The notes below the pieces were generated by a model. That model saw only the letters and a program-made list of their open reading frames with translations. It was not told where the DNA came from and searched no databases. A stretch of 64,000 nucleotides of DNA from NCBI RefSeq assembly GCF_019218635.1, contig NZ_JAHUZB010000007.1, positions 1-64,000 on the forward strand, written 5' to 3'. This document shows positions 25,879 to 37,102 of this stretch, one piece after another. The DNA is from Enterococcus alishanensis (lineage in GTDB: Bacteria; Bacillota; Bacilli; Lactobacillales; Enterococcaceae). Within the stretch, counting starts at the first letter, position 1, and each line of letters opens with the position of its first letter. The translations under genes and the position numbers were made by a program.

Positions 25879-25904
25879 AAAAAAGAAGCCTTTAAAAGAC
25901 TTCT
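25879..25904 (-). terminator. Terminator of the LysR gene
   Basis: GAAGTCTTTTAAAGGCTTC stem with seven T on the minus strand. The LysR stop codon lies in the loop. Confidence 0.6.
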
Positions 25905-26794
25905 TCATTCGTAATGATTAATTTTTTCAATATTGCAGCGAATTCTTCGATAAAATAATTGGTTCGCTCTTTTTTCCAAAAGGCACAATAATTCCGCACT
26001 ACAGCTTGATGGTTTTTTTCTAAGGGAATACGTCTAATGGAGATTTCGGTTGGAGTCAAGGTACCCACGCTTTCGATTGGTAAAAATCCTTGATTCCCTG
26101 CCACCATTAAACGGCCTTCAGCTAAATTCTCGGCAAATAAAAATTTGCCACTGAAGCCTAATGTATCCCGGTAAAAATTTTCTTCATGGCTTTGCTGCTC
26201 TTTTGAAGTAATTAAAATACAGGGCAATTGTGCCAATTCATTTATTTCAGTTTTGTCTTGCTGACTTAAAGGATTTCTAGCAGAAATTTCCACAAAGGTT
26301 TTGGGCTGAATCAATTCAAAATTCACGTACTCTTCCGAAAAGGCTCGGCGTTGATCACTTAAAACAATGTCTACCGTATTTTGTCGTAGCTCTTGATATA
26401 ATTCTTCATGGGTTCCATTAATTATATTAATGGCGATCTCTGGATAAATTTCGTTGAATTCGGCGATTGCTTGATGTAATTCTTGGCCTCCATAAACTCT
26501 TAAATAACCCACCCGCAATTGGGTTTCGGGATCTTCACCAATCATTTTAGTTTCTTTAACCACTCGATCGAGCTGTGTTAATAATTGTTGACTTTCCTGA
26601 TAAAAATGCTGACCTGCTGGTGTCAAAGAAAATTTGCGGTGTTGCCGAACGAACAAAGCTACTCCCAACTCTTCTTCTAATGCTCGAATCTGTTGAGAGA
26701 TAGCAGACTGGGAAATAAATTCTTCAGCAGCTGCTTCAGTAAAACTATTATGATTGACAACTGAAACAAAATACCGCATTTGTTTAAACAACAT
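25892..26794 (-). CDS. LysR-family transcriptional regulator
   Basis: A 300-aa LysR-type regulator with N-terminal helix-turn-helix (SFTEAAAEEFISQSAISQQI) and a periplasmic-binding-like effector domain (about 90-290). AGAGGTGAGG precedes the ATG. It lies on the same strand just after the NAD(P)-binding protein gene (37 bp gap), so it may be cotranscribed with it. The effector is unknown. Confidence 0.85.
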   Translation of the reverse strand: MLFKQMRYFVSVVNHNSFTEAAAEEFISQSAISQQIRALEEELGVALFVRQHRKFSLTPAGQHFYQESQQLLTQLDRVVKETKMIGEDPETQLRVGYLRVYGGQELHQAIAEFNEIYPEIAINIINGTHEELYQELRQNTVDIVLSDQRRAFSEEYVNFELIQPKTFVEISARNPLSQQDKTEINELAQLPCILITSKEQQSHEENFYRDTLGFSGKFLFAENLAEGRLMVAGNQGFLPIESVGTLTPTEISIRRIPLEKNHQAVVRNYCAFWKKERTNYFIEEFAAILKKLIITNEEVF

Positions 26795-26830
26795 GACCTC
26801 ACCTCTTTTGTTTCATTATAGCAAAATCAA

Positions 26831-27472
26831 TTAATAAAAAGAGGGTTTAGCAAAATCAGTATTTGGTTCACTGACGCCTAAGCTAGTTTTTCGATATTTA
26901 TTTGGGTCAGATACAATATCCAAGATTAATTGAGTAACTGCTTCACGAGAAACTTGAGCACCAATAAATGGTTCACCTTTTTGGGTAATCATATAATTCA
27001 AATTACCGACTTCATTATATAACCAAGTCAGACGAAGTAAACTATAATCCAAACCGGATTTTTCAACAATTTGAGCTGATCTTTTGTGGCGATTGGTTCC
27101 TGTTTGACCGACCATTCGCGCATTCCATTTGCCAAAAGGACCGGCTACTTCATCATAAATTCCTAAGATAGTCGCACCAATTAAGAATGGTTGTTCAGCT
27201 TGTTCAGCAGCTTTGACGATTGCCTCCGTCGCTTCAAGGGAATTCATATCATTTAAATAAATGAAATCTGCGTCCTTCATAGCTTCAACTAATTTTGCTT
27301 CTTCATTAAAATCACCATCTACAATCTTTACACGATTTTCATCAGGATTTTTTAATCGATTTGTTGCATTTCGGGCATATAATACTAATTCAGCATCGCT
27401 TTCTTGAATCAATCTGGTAGTCAACATTCTGGCAATTTGACCTGCCGCTCCTAAAATGATTATTTTCATCAT
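26831..27472 (-). CDS. NAD(P)-binding protein (atypical SDR, NmrA/YwnB-like)
   Basis: A 213-aa Rossmann protein with glycine motif GAAGQIAR at residues 8-15, VDGDFNE near 53 and no classical YxxxK in the expected place. This matches atypical SDRs used as NAD(P)H-quinone reductase-like or redox-sensing proteins. Two adjacent ATG codons follow GGAGGAAAT; the second (27469) has better spacing. Its promoter is a textbook MerR target: TTGACT and TATGCT 19 bases apart around TGGAGT-AA-ACTCCA. It is therefore probably induced by electrophile or aldehyde stress through the nearby AdhR-like regulator. Confidence 0.8.
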   Translation of the reverse strand: MMKIIILGAAGQIARMLTTRLIQESDAELVLYARNATNRLKNPDENRVKIVDGDFNEEAKLVEAMKDADFIYLNDMNSLEATEAIVKAAEQAEQPFLIGATILGIYDEVAGPFGKWNARMVGQTGTNRHKRSAQIVEKSGLDYSLLRLTWLYNEVGNLNYMITQKGEPFIGAQVSREAVTQLILDIVSDPNKYRKTSLGVSEPNTDFAKPSFY

Positions 27473-27499
27473 ATTTCCTCCAATTTCTTAATTAAAATT

Positions 27500-27530
27500 A
27501 GCATATCACCTGGAGTAAACTCCAAGTCAA
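27500..27530 (-). promoter_or_regulatory. MerR-type promoter (19-bp spacer) of the NAD(P)-binding protein gene
   Basis: Minus-strand TTGACT and TATGCT are 19 bases apart. The spacer holds a perfect dyad, TGGAGT/ACTCCA (27511-27524). Overlong spacers with a central dyad are the hallmark of MerR activation. Confidence 0.8.
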
Positions 27531-27540
27531 TCATCTTTTT

Positions 27541-28262
27541 TTAATTCAAAAAAAGTGCCTGCTGGCCCATTTGCTGATAAATACTGGCTAAATCTTGATA
27601 ACTGATTGCACGATTTTTTCACCATATGGGTCATTAAGATAGACTGTTTGACTGCTTTCATCAAATCCAGTCACCACTATCGCATGAATCAGTGGCGTGA
27701 CCGTCAACTCGGCCTCGGCTGTCGGCCATGGTAGAAAGTCTGATGCCGTTGGTACCTGTAAATCAACCGTTGCCAGCATCCAAACTGGATTGCCTTGTGC
27801 AACCTGATTCAAAACTTTATCAAAAGACAAATCACCATTACTAGTAATAATTTTTTCGTCAGTCACAACTTTTTTTGCCAATTCTTCAATCGGCTCTACA
27901 AAAACACCCATGGCTTGTCGACCTTCCTTAATATTACCTACAAATCCTAAATGAGGATTGCCATACTGATTACTACCAGTTCTAAAAGATTGATAAGTCA
28001 GTTGATCGGCCAATTGATTTTTATTGACGCCGTAACCATAATAATTTAACAGCATTGACAAAGCAGTAACTTCGCAACCATTTTGTAACCTTTCGCCTTC
28101 AAATTGATTTTCCAGTGGTACATCTAATAAAACCTGTTGAGAATTGATTGGATTTTTGATAGTTGTTTGTTGACTCTTTGTCGTATTGGAATAAACTTGT
28201 TGAAAATTTCCGCTTAAAGCTACCAATATCAATGGTAAACTTAGTAAAATTATTTTTTTTAT
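27541..28262 (-). pseudogene. Decayed secreted C39-like cysteine peptidase (ATA start and frameshift)
   Basis: The product resembles peptidase_C39-like exported proteins: QNGCEVTALSMLLNYYG with the Cys nucleophile, LIHAIVVTGFD with the His, and YLNDPYG near the end. Two lesions are visible. The codon that should start the signal peptide (followed by KKIILLSLPLIL) is ATA at 28260-28262, with no ATG, GTG or TTG before the hydrophobic core. In the run of six A (plus-strand T 27614-27619) one base appears missing: the frame ends early at 27588, whereas adding one A restores the usual end (EKNRAISYQDLASIYQQMG) up to a stop at 27541. Sequencing error in the homopolymer could explain the second lesion but not the first. 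Confidence 0.65.
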
Positions 28263-28290
28263 ACTACTCAGCTCTTCTCGATTTTTTTTG

Positions 28291-28321
28291 AGTTTACACC
28301 TTCGAGCTAACTTTAAGTCAA
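28291..28321 (-). promoter_or_regulatory. MerR-type promoter (19-bp spacer) upstream of the C39 pseudogene
   Basis: Minus-strand TTGACT and TAAACT are 19 bases apart. The spacer shares CTC..AGGTG with the promoter at 27500-27530, though the dyad is weaker. Probably answers to the same MerR protein. Confidence 0.6.
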
Positions 28322-28365
28322 GTAAAAATAAAAAAAATGTTATAATTTGAAAAAGAGGTGGTTGG

Positions 28366-29109
28366 ATGAAAGATTTATATCAAAATTTTGCCCAGGATTA
28401 TGACGAATTTGGCGAAATTAGTGGGTACTTAGGAGCAGAAGAGCTGTTCTTTGAAAAATTATTTACTGAAAATCAAGTGGAGACCGTTTTAGATTGTGCT
28501 TGTGGAACGGGTCAGCATCTTTATATGTTGAATAAGCTAGGTTTTCAAATGATGGGTTCAGACTATTCACCAGCTATGTTGGCAGTAGCCAGTAAAAATT
28601 TAACCGAGCGTAAAACAAAAATCCCATTGCGCCAAGCCGATTTTCGTTTTTTAGAGGATGCTTTTAATGAAACTTTTGACAGTATTATTTGCTTAACCAC
28701 TTCCCTGCCTCATCTTCACAGCGATGAAGATTTACTTACAGCCTTAAAATCTATGTATCAACGATTAAATCCAAATGGTTTATTGGTTTTAACCCAAGGA
28801 ATGACCGATTTCACCTTAGCTTTGCCACCAGTTGAAGTCGTCGTTAATCGACCTGATTTTTCTCGAATATTTATAAAAAGTCATGATGAAAATTTCCAAA
28901 AAATTCAAGTATTAGATTTATATCACAGTCCTGAAAGATTAGAAGAAAATCAATATGACATTATTTACAAAATTATTTTAGCTGCTGATTATCGCAAATT
29001 ATTACGTCAAGCTGGGTATTCAGATGTCCAAATTTATGGTGATTACCAAAAAACAGCTTATGATAAAAATAGCCCTCGAATGATTGTTGTGGCACGGAAG
29101 AAAGATTGA
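28366..29109 (+). CDS. SAM-dependent methyltransferase (class I)
   Basis: A 247-aa soluble methyltransferase with motif I VLDCACGTGQHLY (about residue 39), MGSDYSPAMLAVA (motif II) and an FDSIICLTTSLPHL motif IV region. AGAGGTGG precedes the ATG. It is monocistronic, with a terminator starting at the stop. The methyl acceptor cannot be predicted. Confidence 0.85.
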   Translation: MKDLYQNFAQDYDEFGEISGYLGAEELFFEKLFTENQVETVLDCACGTGQHLYMLNKLGFQMMGSDYSPAMLAVASKNLTERKTKIPLRQADFRFLEDAFNETFDSIICLTTSLPHLHSDEDLLTALKSMYQRLNPNGLLVLTQGMTDFTLALPPVEVVVNRPDFSRIFIKSHDENFQKIQVLDLYHSPERLEENQYDIIYKIILAADYRKLLRQAGYSDVQIYGDYQKTAYDKNSPRMIVVARKKD

Positions 29110-29132
29110 AACATTTTGTTTCAATCTTTTTT
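29101..29132 (+). terminator. Terminator of the methyltransferase gene
   Basis: AAAGATTGAAAC/GTTTCAATCTTT perfect stem and T-run. The stop codon is in the left arm. Confidence 0.85.
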
Positions 29133-29182
29133 AGTTGACAATGGAAACTTTCTACTTTATATTTAGTTGACAAAGTAAACTA
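29132..29182 (+). promoter_or_regulatory. Promoter and double MarR operator of the marR-aldolase-alaX operon
   Basis: TTGACA (29135-29140) and TATATT (29158-29163) are 17 bases apart, near-consensus. Two related dyads, TAGTTGACAATGGAAACTT (29132-29150) and TAGTTGACAAAGTAAACTA (29164-29182), overlap the -35 and the start site. The second is nearly a perfect palindrome. A MarR protein is the first gene, so autorepression is likely. Confidence 0.7.
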
Positions 29183-29201
29183 TTTAGAAAGGAGTTTTCT
29201 T

Positions 29202-29657
29202 TTGGAGACTGAAGAAATTAGAAGATTTAATCGTTACTATACAAGAATCCTCGGCGTTTTCGACAAAAATGTTTTTGATTTGGATTATTCGATGTTAGAA
29301 ATGCGGATTATTGGAGAAATTGGTCGGAATATTGGTATCACGGCAAATGAATTAACCAAATGTTTGAATATTAACAAAAGTTATTTGAGCCGAATTTTAA
29401 GTAAATTAGAGAAAGCTGGTTATTTAAAACGCGAAAAGGATGCTCAAGATAGCCGGATCTTTCACCTATATTTAAATGATCAAGGGTTAGAATTAAATCA
29501 ATATGTTGAGGCCCAATCTGATCAAAAGGTCATTGACTTATTAACGCCACTACCTGAAAAAGATATTTCGGAATTAAAAGCTGCTATGAAAAAAATTGAA
29601 GAAATCCTATATCAAGTTGTGCCAAATGAATTGGAGGAAAAGAATGATTTCATTTGA
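29202..29657 (+). CDS. MarR-family regulator
   Basis: A 151-aa winged-helix protein starting with TTG, seven bases after AAAGGAG. The core ITANELTKCLNINKSYLSRI and wing GYLKREKDAQDSRIFHLYL are typical MarR. First gene of an operon with threonine aldolase and an AlaX-type editing enzyme, each overlapping or close. Paired operators cover its promoter. The ligand is unknown; an amino acid or derivative would fit. Confidence 0.85.
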   Translation: METEEIRRFNRYYTRILGVFDKNVFDLDYSMLEMRIIGEIGRNIGITANELTKCLNINKSYLSRILSKLEKAGYLKREKDAQDSRIFHLYLNDQGLELNQYVEAQSDQKVIDLLTPLPEKDISELKAAMKKIEEILYQVVPNELEEKNDFI

Positions 29658-30669
29658 AAATGATTATTTAGAGGGTGCTCACGAAAGAATTTTGCATCGT
29701 TTAATTGCAACAAACATGATTCAAGAAGCTGGTTATGGTGAAGATGATTTTTCTGCACAAGCAGCTGAAAAAATTAAATCAGCTATCGCATGTCCAGATG
29801 CAACGATTCGATTTTTAGTTGGTGGAACACAAACCAATCAAATAGTTATTGATTCGGTATTACAACCATATGAAGGAGTTATTGCAGCCGAAACCGGTCA
29901 CATAAGTACACATGAAGCAGGTGCCATAGAGTTTAGTGGTCACAAAGTTTTGAGTTTACCAGCTAAAGAAGGAAAGATTAAGGCTGAGGACGTTGATAAT
30001 TTGGTGGAAACATTCTATCAAGATGCCAATTATCAACATATGGTCTTTCCTGGAATGGTATACATTTCTTATCCAACCGAATACGGTACTTTGTACAGTA
30101 AAAAAGAACTAGAAGCTTTAGCAGCTGTCTGCCAAAAACACAAGATACCTTTATATTTAGACGGTGCACGCTTAGGGTACGGTTTAGCAAGTCCTTCAGC
30201 AGATGTTACGATTCAAGATATTGCTAGACTTTGCGACATATTTTATATTGGTGGAACAAAAATTGGTGCTCTTTGCGGTGAAGCAATTGTTTTTACTAAA
30301 AATAATGAACCAAAAAATTTTACTACTTTAATTAAACAACACGGTGCATTACTAGCTAAAGGTCGTTTAATTGGCATTCAGTTTTTGGAATTATTTTCGG
30401 ATAATTTATATTTTGACATTAGTCAACACGCCATTGATATGGCAATGAAATTAAAGACGGGAATGTTAGCTAAAGGCTATCAACAATATTTAGATTCTCC
30501 TACCAATCAACAGTTTTTCGTAATGCCTAATGAAAAAATCAATGAACTACAAGAAAAAATTAAATTTGCTCGTTGGGAAAAATACGACGACACACGACAA
30601 ATCGTTCGCTTTGCTACTTGCTGGGCAACAAAGGAAGAAAATATAGATGCATTACTAGCTCTACTATAA
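29644..30669 (+). CDS. Threonine aldolase-like PLP enzyme (beta-eliminating lyase family)
   Basis: A 341-aa PLP enzyme of the low-specificity threonine aldolase family, which splits threonine or allo-threonine into glycine and acetaldehyde. FENDYLEGAH at the N-terminus, YLDGARLGYGL (PLP-ring Asp and Arg) and FYIGGTKIGALCGEA with the PLP Lys are visible. ATG 29644 has TTGGAGG upstream and overlaps the marR stop by 14 bases; an earlier in-frame ATG at 29596 lies inside marR. The operon links it to MarR control and an alanyl-tRNA editing domain. Confidence 0.85.
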   Translation: MISFENDYLEGAHERILHRLIATNMIQEAGYGEDDFSAQAAEKIKSAIACPDATIRFLVGGTQTNQIVIDSVLQPYEGVIAAETGHISTHEAGAIEFSGHKVLSLPAKEGKIKAEDVDNLVETFYQDANYQHMVFPGMVYISYPTEYGTLYSKKELEALAAVCQKHKIPLYLDGARLGYGLASPSADVTIQDIARLCDIFYIGGTKIGALCGEAIVFTKNNEPKNFTTLIKQHGALLAKGRLIGIQFLELFSDNLYFDISQHAIDMAMKLKTGMLAKGYQQYLDSPTNQQFFVMPNEKINELQEKIKFARWEKYDDTRQIVRFATCWATKEENIDALLALL

Positions 30670-30690
30670 ATTTTTACCAAAGGAGAAAAA

Positions 30691-31416
30691 ATGACGACCG
30701 AACTTTATTTAACAGATAGTTACCAAATGACTTGTCCAAGCGAGATTATCTTTATCAGTCCTGATCGGAAAACCGTCGCACTAAATCAAACGATTATTTA
30801 TCCTGGCGGAGGTGGACAACCAAGAGATATTGCTTCACTATGGATTGATGACGCCGAATATCCGATTGAAGATATTACTAGAGATCAAGATTATAGCTAT
30901 CTATATCATTTGGCTGAGGCTTTACCTGAAAACGTGCAAGAAGTAACAATAAAAATTGATGCTGCTTACCGCTTAAAAAACATGCGGTACCACACTCTCT
31001 TACACTTAACTTCTGGATATTTTTACAAACATTATGGTGCTTTAGCTACTAGTAATCAAATTGAAGAAGACCATGCCCGTTTAGAAATCAAATTTCCCGA
31101 AGAAACTGTGCCTGAGAAATTAGAAAAAGAATTTTTACAAGCAGAACTGGAAAAATTAATTCAAGCAGATTACCCTGTGACGATTGAACATACCACCCGC
31201 GAAAAATTGACTGAAAATCACGACTTGGTGCGCACTTACGTTAATTTAGTGCCAGAATTTATTACGGATATTCGCTTAGTCAAAATTGCAGATGTCGATG
31301 TGCAAACTTGCGCTGGAACACATGTAACTAGTACCAAAGAAGTTGGTCAAATTTCTGTCGAGCAACTTAAAAATAAAGGTCGTTTGAAAAAAAGAATCAA
31401 AGTTACTTTAATTTAA
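30691..31416 (+). CDS. AlaX-type alanyl-tRNA editing hydrolase
   Basis: A 241-aa free-standing editing domain related to AlaRS. It has the GGGGQPRD segment near residue 37, zinc-binding HTLLH near 102 and CAGTH near 209, the pattern needed to remove Ser or Gly from mischarged tRNA-Ala. AAAGGAG precedes the ATG. It is third in the marR-aldolase-alaX operon. Threonine aldolase makes glycine, a mischarging substrate of AlaRS, so editing beside it makes biochemical sense (inference). Confidence 0.85.
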   Translation: MTTELYLTDSYQMTCPSEIIFISPDRKTVALNQTIIYPGGGGQPRDIASLWIDDAEYPIEDITRDQDYSYLYHLAEALPENVQEVTIKIDAAYRLKNMRYHTLLHLTSGYFYKHYGALATSNQIEEDHARLEIKFPEETVPEKLEKEFLQAELEKLIQADYPVTIEHTTREKLTENHDLVRTYVNLVPEFITDIRLVKIADVDVQTCAGTHVTSTKEVGQISVEQLKNKGRLKKRIKVTLI

Positions 31417-31417
31417 A

Positions 31418-31453
31418 AAACAACCACCGAAAAAAATTTTCGGTGGTTGTTTC
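31418..31453. terminator. Bidirectional terminator
   Basis: AACAACCACCGAAAA/TTTTCGGTGGTTGTT long perfect stem between converging genes. Confidence 0.85.
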
Positions 31454-31943
31454 ATTCATTCAATTGTGAAAAGGTAATCTCAACATTTTGGTTCAAATTC
31501 CTTAACATATCTGCGCCTTGATCAATTTCACCTAAAATAACTAAACCTTCTCCGTATCTAAAATCTTGATAAAAAATTGCTAAATTCTCCCAAGGTGCAT
31601 AATAAGCTAGCTGTCCTGACTGAGCTGCTGCTCCGCTGGGTGAACCGTCAATTCGTAAACTTTTTGGTAAGTCAGCCACCTTTTCAGTCTGATTAAAGTC
31701 TGACAAAGTTAAATCAAGTGGCATCATTTGATAAAAATCTATTGCCGCCTGAGAATTATTTAAGGAGATGGTATAATTCTGCTCGTTTATTGTTAGCAAA
31801 AGTCGCATTACATTTTCCTCCAAATTATTTCGTGATTGAATCGTTCCTGTTTGAGATGTACTCTCCTCAATATTTTCATAGGTATTTTGATTGACAGTAC
31901 AACCTGACAATAGTAAAAACATAAGTAAGAATAACCTTTTCAA
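31452..31943 (-). CDS. Lipoprotein with cyclophilin-like fold
   Basis: A 163-aa predicted lipoprotein. The TTG start lies seven bases after AAGGTGG, and the signal peptide ends in lipobox LLSGC. The rest resembles the cyclophilin-like domain: MRLLLTINEQNYTISL, FYQMMPLDLTLSDFN, APWENLAIFYQDFRYGEGLV, with GLVILGEI near the end. Members of this family are not proven prolyl isomerases. The function is unknown, location the outer membrane face. Confidence 0.75.
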   Translation of the reverse strand: MKRLFLLMFLLLSGCTVNQNTYENIEESTSQTGTIQSRNNLEENVMRLLLTINEQNYTISLNNSQAAIDFYQMMPLDLTLSDFNQTEKVADLPKSLRIDGSPSGAAAQSGQLAYYAPWENLAIFYQDFRYGEGLVILGEIDQGADMLRNLNQNVEITFSQLNE

Positions 31944-31963
31944 ATAGTGACCACCTTTCTGAC

Positions 31964-32551
31964 TTACTTTTTAAGTGCTAACAATTGTTCTTGGTGAGAA
32001 ATGATTTCAGTCAAATGAAATATCTCTGCCTCAAATTGATAGATAAAAATACAACAATTGTCGATAGTCGCCACTTTTCTTTCTGTCAAACTATGGGTCT
32101 GCCAATATTCTCGAAATCTGCCACAAAAAGCACCGTGACTAACAATTAGGATCTGCTCTCCATCTTTTTGCATAATCTTTTGACATATTTCAATTGCTCG
32201 TTGCTGAAATGCTGTTTGTGACTCGCCTCCGTAAGAAACAAAAAAATCATTATAGGGTAAAGGTGGATTAATCCGCTCGTTCTCTCCTTCTAGCCTACCA
32301 AAATGCCATTCCCGCAAATCTTTTAAACAAGTAGAAGGCTGATCCGTTATGAGTGCCAACGTATCACGCGCTCTTTCAGAAGTGGACGAATAAGCTTTAT
32401 CAAAAGTCAGCTGTCTTTTAGCAAAATAATTTTTTACCGTTAATGCTTGCTGAATACCTTTTTCAGTCAAAGGGGCATCACACCAACCTTGGATTTTATT
32501 TTGCTGATTAAATAAGGTTTCACCGTGACGTACTAGATATAAAGTTTTTAT
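31964..32551 (-). CDS. Histidine phosphatase with ATA as only possible start
   Basis: A 195-aa phosphoglycerate-mutase-like phosphatase. Read from the ATA at 32549-32551, the N-terminus is (I/M)KTLYLVRHGETLFN with catalytic RHG; the second His is in IVSHGAFCGR. AAAGGAG lies eight bases upstream of this ATA, a stop codon directly precedes it, and no ATG, GTG or TTG occurs before RHGE. The first ATG-class codon lies 27 codons downstream and would remove the catalytic motif. So the gene either starts with AUA, is a very recent start-codon mutant, or contains a sequence error. The rest of the frame is intact. Substrate unknown. Confidence 0.75.
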   Translation of the reverse strand: MKTLYLVRHGETLFNQQNKIQGWCDAPLTEKGIQQALTVKNYFAKRQLTFDKAYSSTSERARDTLALITDQPSTCLKDLREWHFGRLEGENERINPPLPYNDFFVSYGGESQTAFQQRAIEICQKIMQKDGEQILIVSHGAFCGRFREYWQTHSLTERKVATIDNCCIFIYQFEAEIFHLTEIISHQEQLLALKK

Positions 32552-32569
32552 TTAAAACACTCCTTTAAC

Positions 32570-32603
32570 AAAAAGGTTGTACCTTAAATTTAAGATACAA
32601 CCT
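32570..32603 (-). terminator. Terminator of the beta-glucoside operon
   Basis: AGGTTGTACCTTAAA/TTTAAGATACAACCT stem with five T on the minus strand. Confidence 0.8.
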
Positions 32604-32612
32604 AATCTGTTT

Positions 32613-35895
<3,283 letters not shown>

Positions 35896-35980
35896 GGTGT
35901 ACCCCTTTCCAATTACAAGATGCTTTATTTGAATCAACCGGTTATTCTTATCTTGTCTATGGCTAAACTTTAGCATGAAT

Positions 35981-35995
35981 AGTTAGCGTTTCCAA
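35981..35995 (-). promoter_or_regulatory. cre box of the beta-glucoside operon
   Basis: Minus-strand TTGGAAACGCTAACT matches all fixed positions of WTGNAANCGNWNNCW, 85 bp before the PTS start. Confidence 0.7.
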
Positions 35996-36052
35996 TAGCT
36001 TCAGAACAGCTCGAAACAGATTCCACTTTTTTTGATCAATCATTTATTTAAA

Positions 36053-36066
36053 TGGAATTTATTCCA
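36053..36066. promoter_or_regulatory. RpiR-type operator candidate
   Basis: TGGAATTTATTCCA is a perfect 14-bp palindrome between the RpiR gene's terminator and the PTS gene. A further half-site (ATTCCA, 36020-36025) lies 30 bases closer to the PTS gene. Confidence 0.55.
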
Positions 36067-36068
36067 CT

Positions 36069-36099
36069 AAAAAAGTATCTAGGAATTTCCCAGATACTT
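36069..36099 (-). terminator. Terminator of the RpiR gene
   Basis: AAGTATCT/AGATACTT with GGAA/TTCC inside, six T on the minus strand. Confidence 0.75.
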
Positions 36100-36994
36100 A
36101 TTTAAAGTCTTCTTCCAAATCCTTAAAGGTAGCTTTTCTTTTAGATTCTAGGACTGTTGAGTTACTAATTTTTTTAGTTTTGTTTGCTTCATAATCCAAA
36201 GCAAATAATTTTGCAAATAAGGCATCTAAAATCAGCAATATCGACTCTTGAGTAGCAAAATTAGCTATTTTCGAATAAAGCTTTTCTTTACTAGAGATAT
36301 TTAGAACCAAGTCGGAATAGTCGCGTAAATAATTTTGTCCGCCACTAGTAATACTGATAATTGGGACACCATTTTGTTTTAAGATCTTGACGTTGCTGAT
36401 AGGATTTTCATCCGGATTGTTCCCTGAATAGGAAATAAAAATTGCCAGATCATGTTCACCTAGTGTATGTGAGATAATGCCAGTTTCTCCAGATTTTGCC
36501 ATGAAAGCTTTCTTATGCACTGTTAACAAATTGCGTTTAAATAATTCACCATAATAAAGATTAGGGCTGGTCCCATAAATAACAATATTTTCAGCATTTT
36601 GAAGCATTTCTGCTGCTCTATTCAAATCCTCCATTGCTAATAGTGAGACGGTATCTTTAATACTCTGCATTTTTAAATTAACTAAATTTCCCACAATTTC
36701 TAGTGAATCATCGTTTGCTACAAAAGGAAAATTGGGATCAACGTCATGATAGGCGGTGTCATCATGGTAGGCGACTTCATGGGTGAAAGCATACAAAAAT
36801 TCTTTCCAACCTGAATAATCAAAATATTTAGCAAATCGGACCAGAGTAGGTTTAGAAGTAAAGGTTCGCTTCGCAATTTCATCCATCGAATACTCTTGCA
36901 AATGATCGCGATTCTCTAAAATAAATTCACCAATTACCCGCCGAGCATCATTTTTCTTAAAAACAGCTTCTTCAATTCGCTGAAATAGATACAT
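36098..36994 (-). CDS. RpiR/MurR-family regulator
   Basis: A 298-aa regulator with an N-terminal RpiR helix-turn-helix (EYSMDEIAKRTFTSKPTLVR, about residues 35-54) and a C-terminal SIS sugar-phosphate-binding domain (IVIYGTSPNLYYGE; IFISYSGNNPDE; ISITSG). AGAGGATTGG precedes the ATG. It directly precedes the beta-glucoside PTS operon on the same strand, separated by a terminator and a palindrome, so it is the probable local regulator with a phospho-sugar as effector. Confidence 0.85.
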   Translation of the reverse strand: MYLFQRIEEAVFKKNDARRVIGEFILENRDHLQEYSMDEIAKRTFTSKPTLVRFAKYFDYSGWKEFLYAFTHEVAYHDDTAYHDVDPNFPFVANDDSLEIVGNLVNLKMQSIKDTVSLLAMEDLNRAAEMLQNAENIVIYGTSPNLYYGELFKRNLLTVHKKAFMAKSGETGIISHTLGEHDLAIFISYSGNNPDENPISNVKILKQNGVPIISITSGGQNYLRDYSDLVLNISSKEKLYSKIANFATQESILLILDALFAKLFALDYEANKTKKISNSTVLESKRKATFKDLEEDFK

Positions 36995-37065
36995 GATCCA
37001 ATCCTCTTCTCAGTTTCAAATTTTTCTTCTATTATACATGAAGGATTAGAATCATGGGTTTGAAT

Positions 37066-37095
37066 ATAAAAATAGTCGGAGAAATCTCCGACTAT
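37066..37095 (-). terminator. Terminator of the leader-controlled methyltransferase gene
   Basis: ATAGTCGGAG/CTCCGACTAT perfect stem, five T on the minus strand. Confidence 0.85.
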
Positions 37096-37102
37096 CAATC
37101 AA

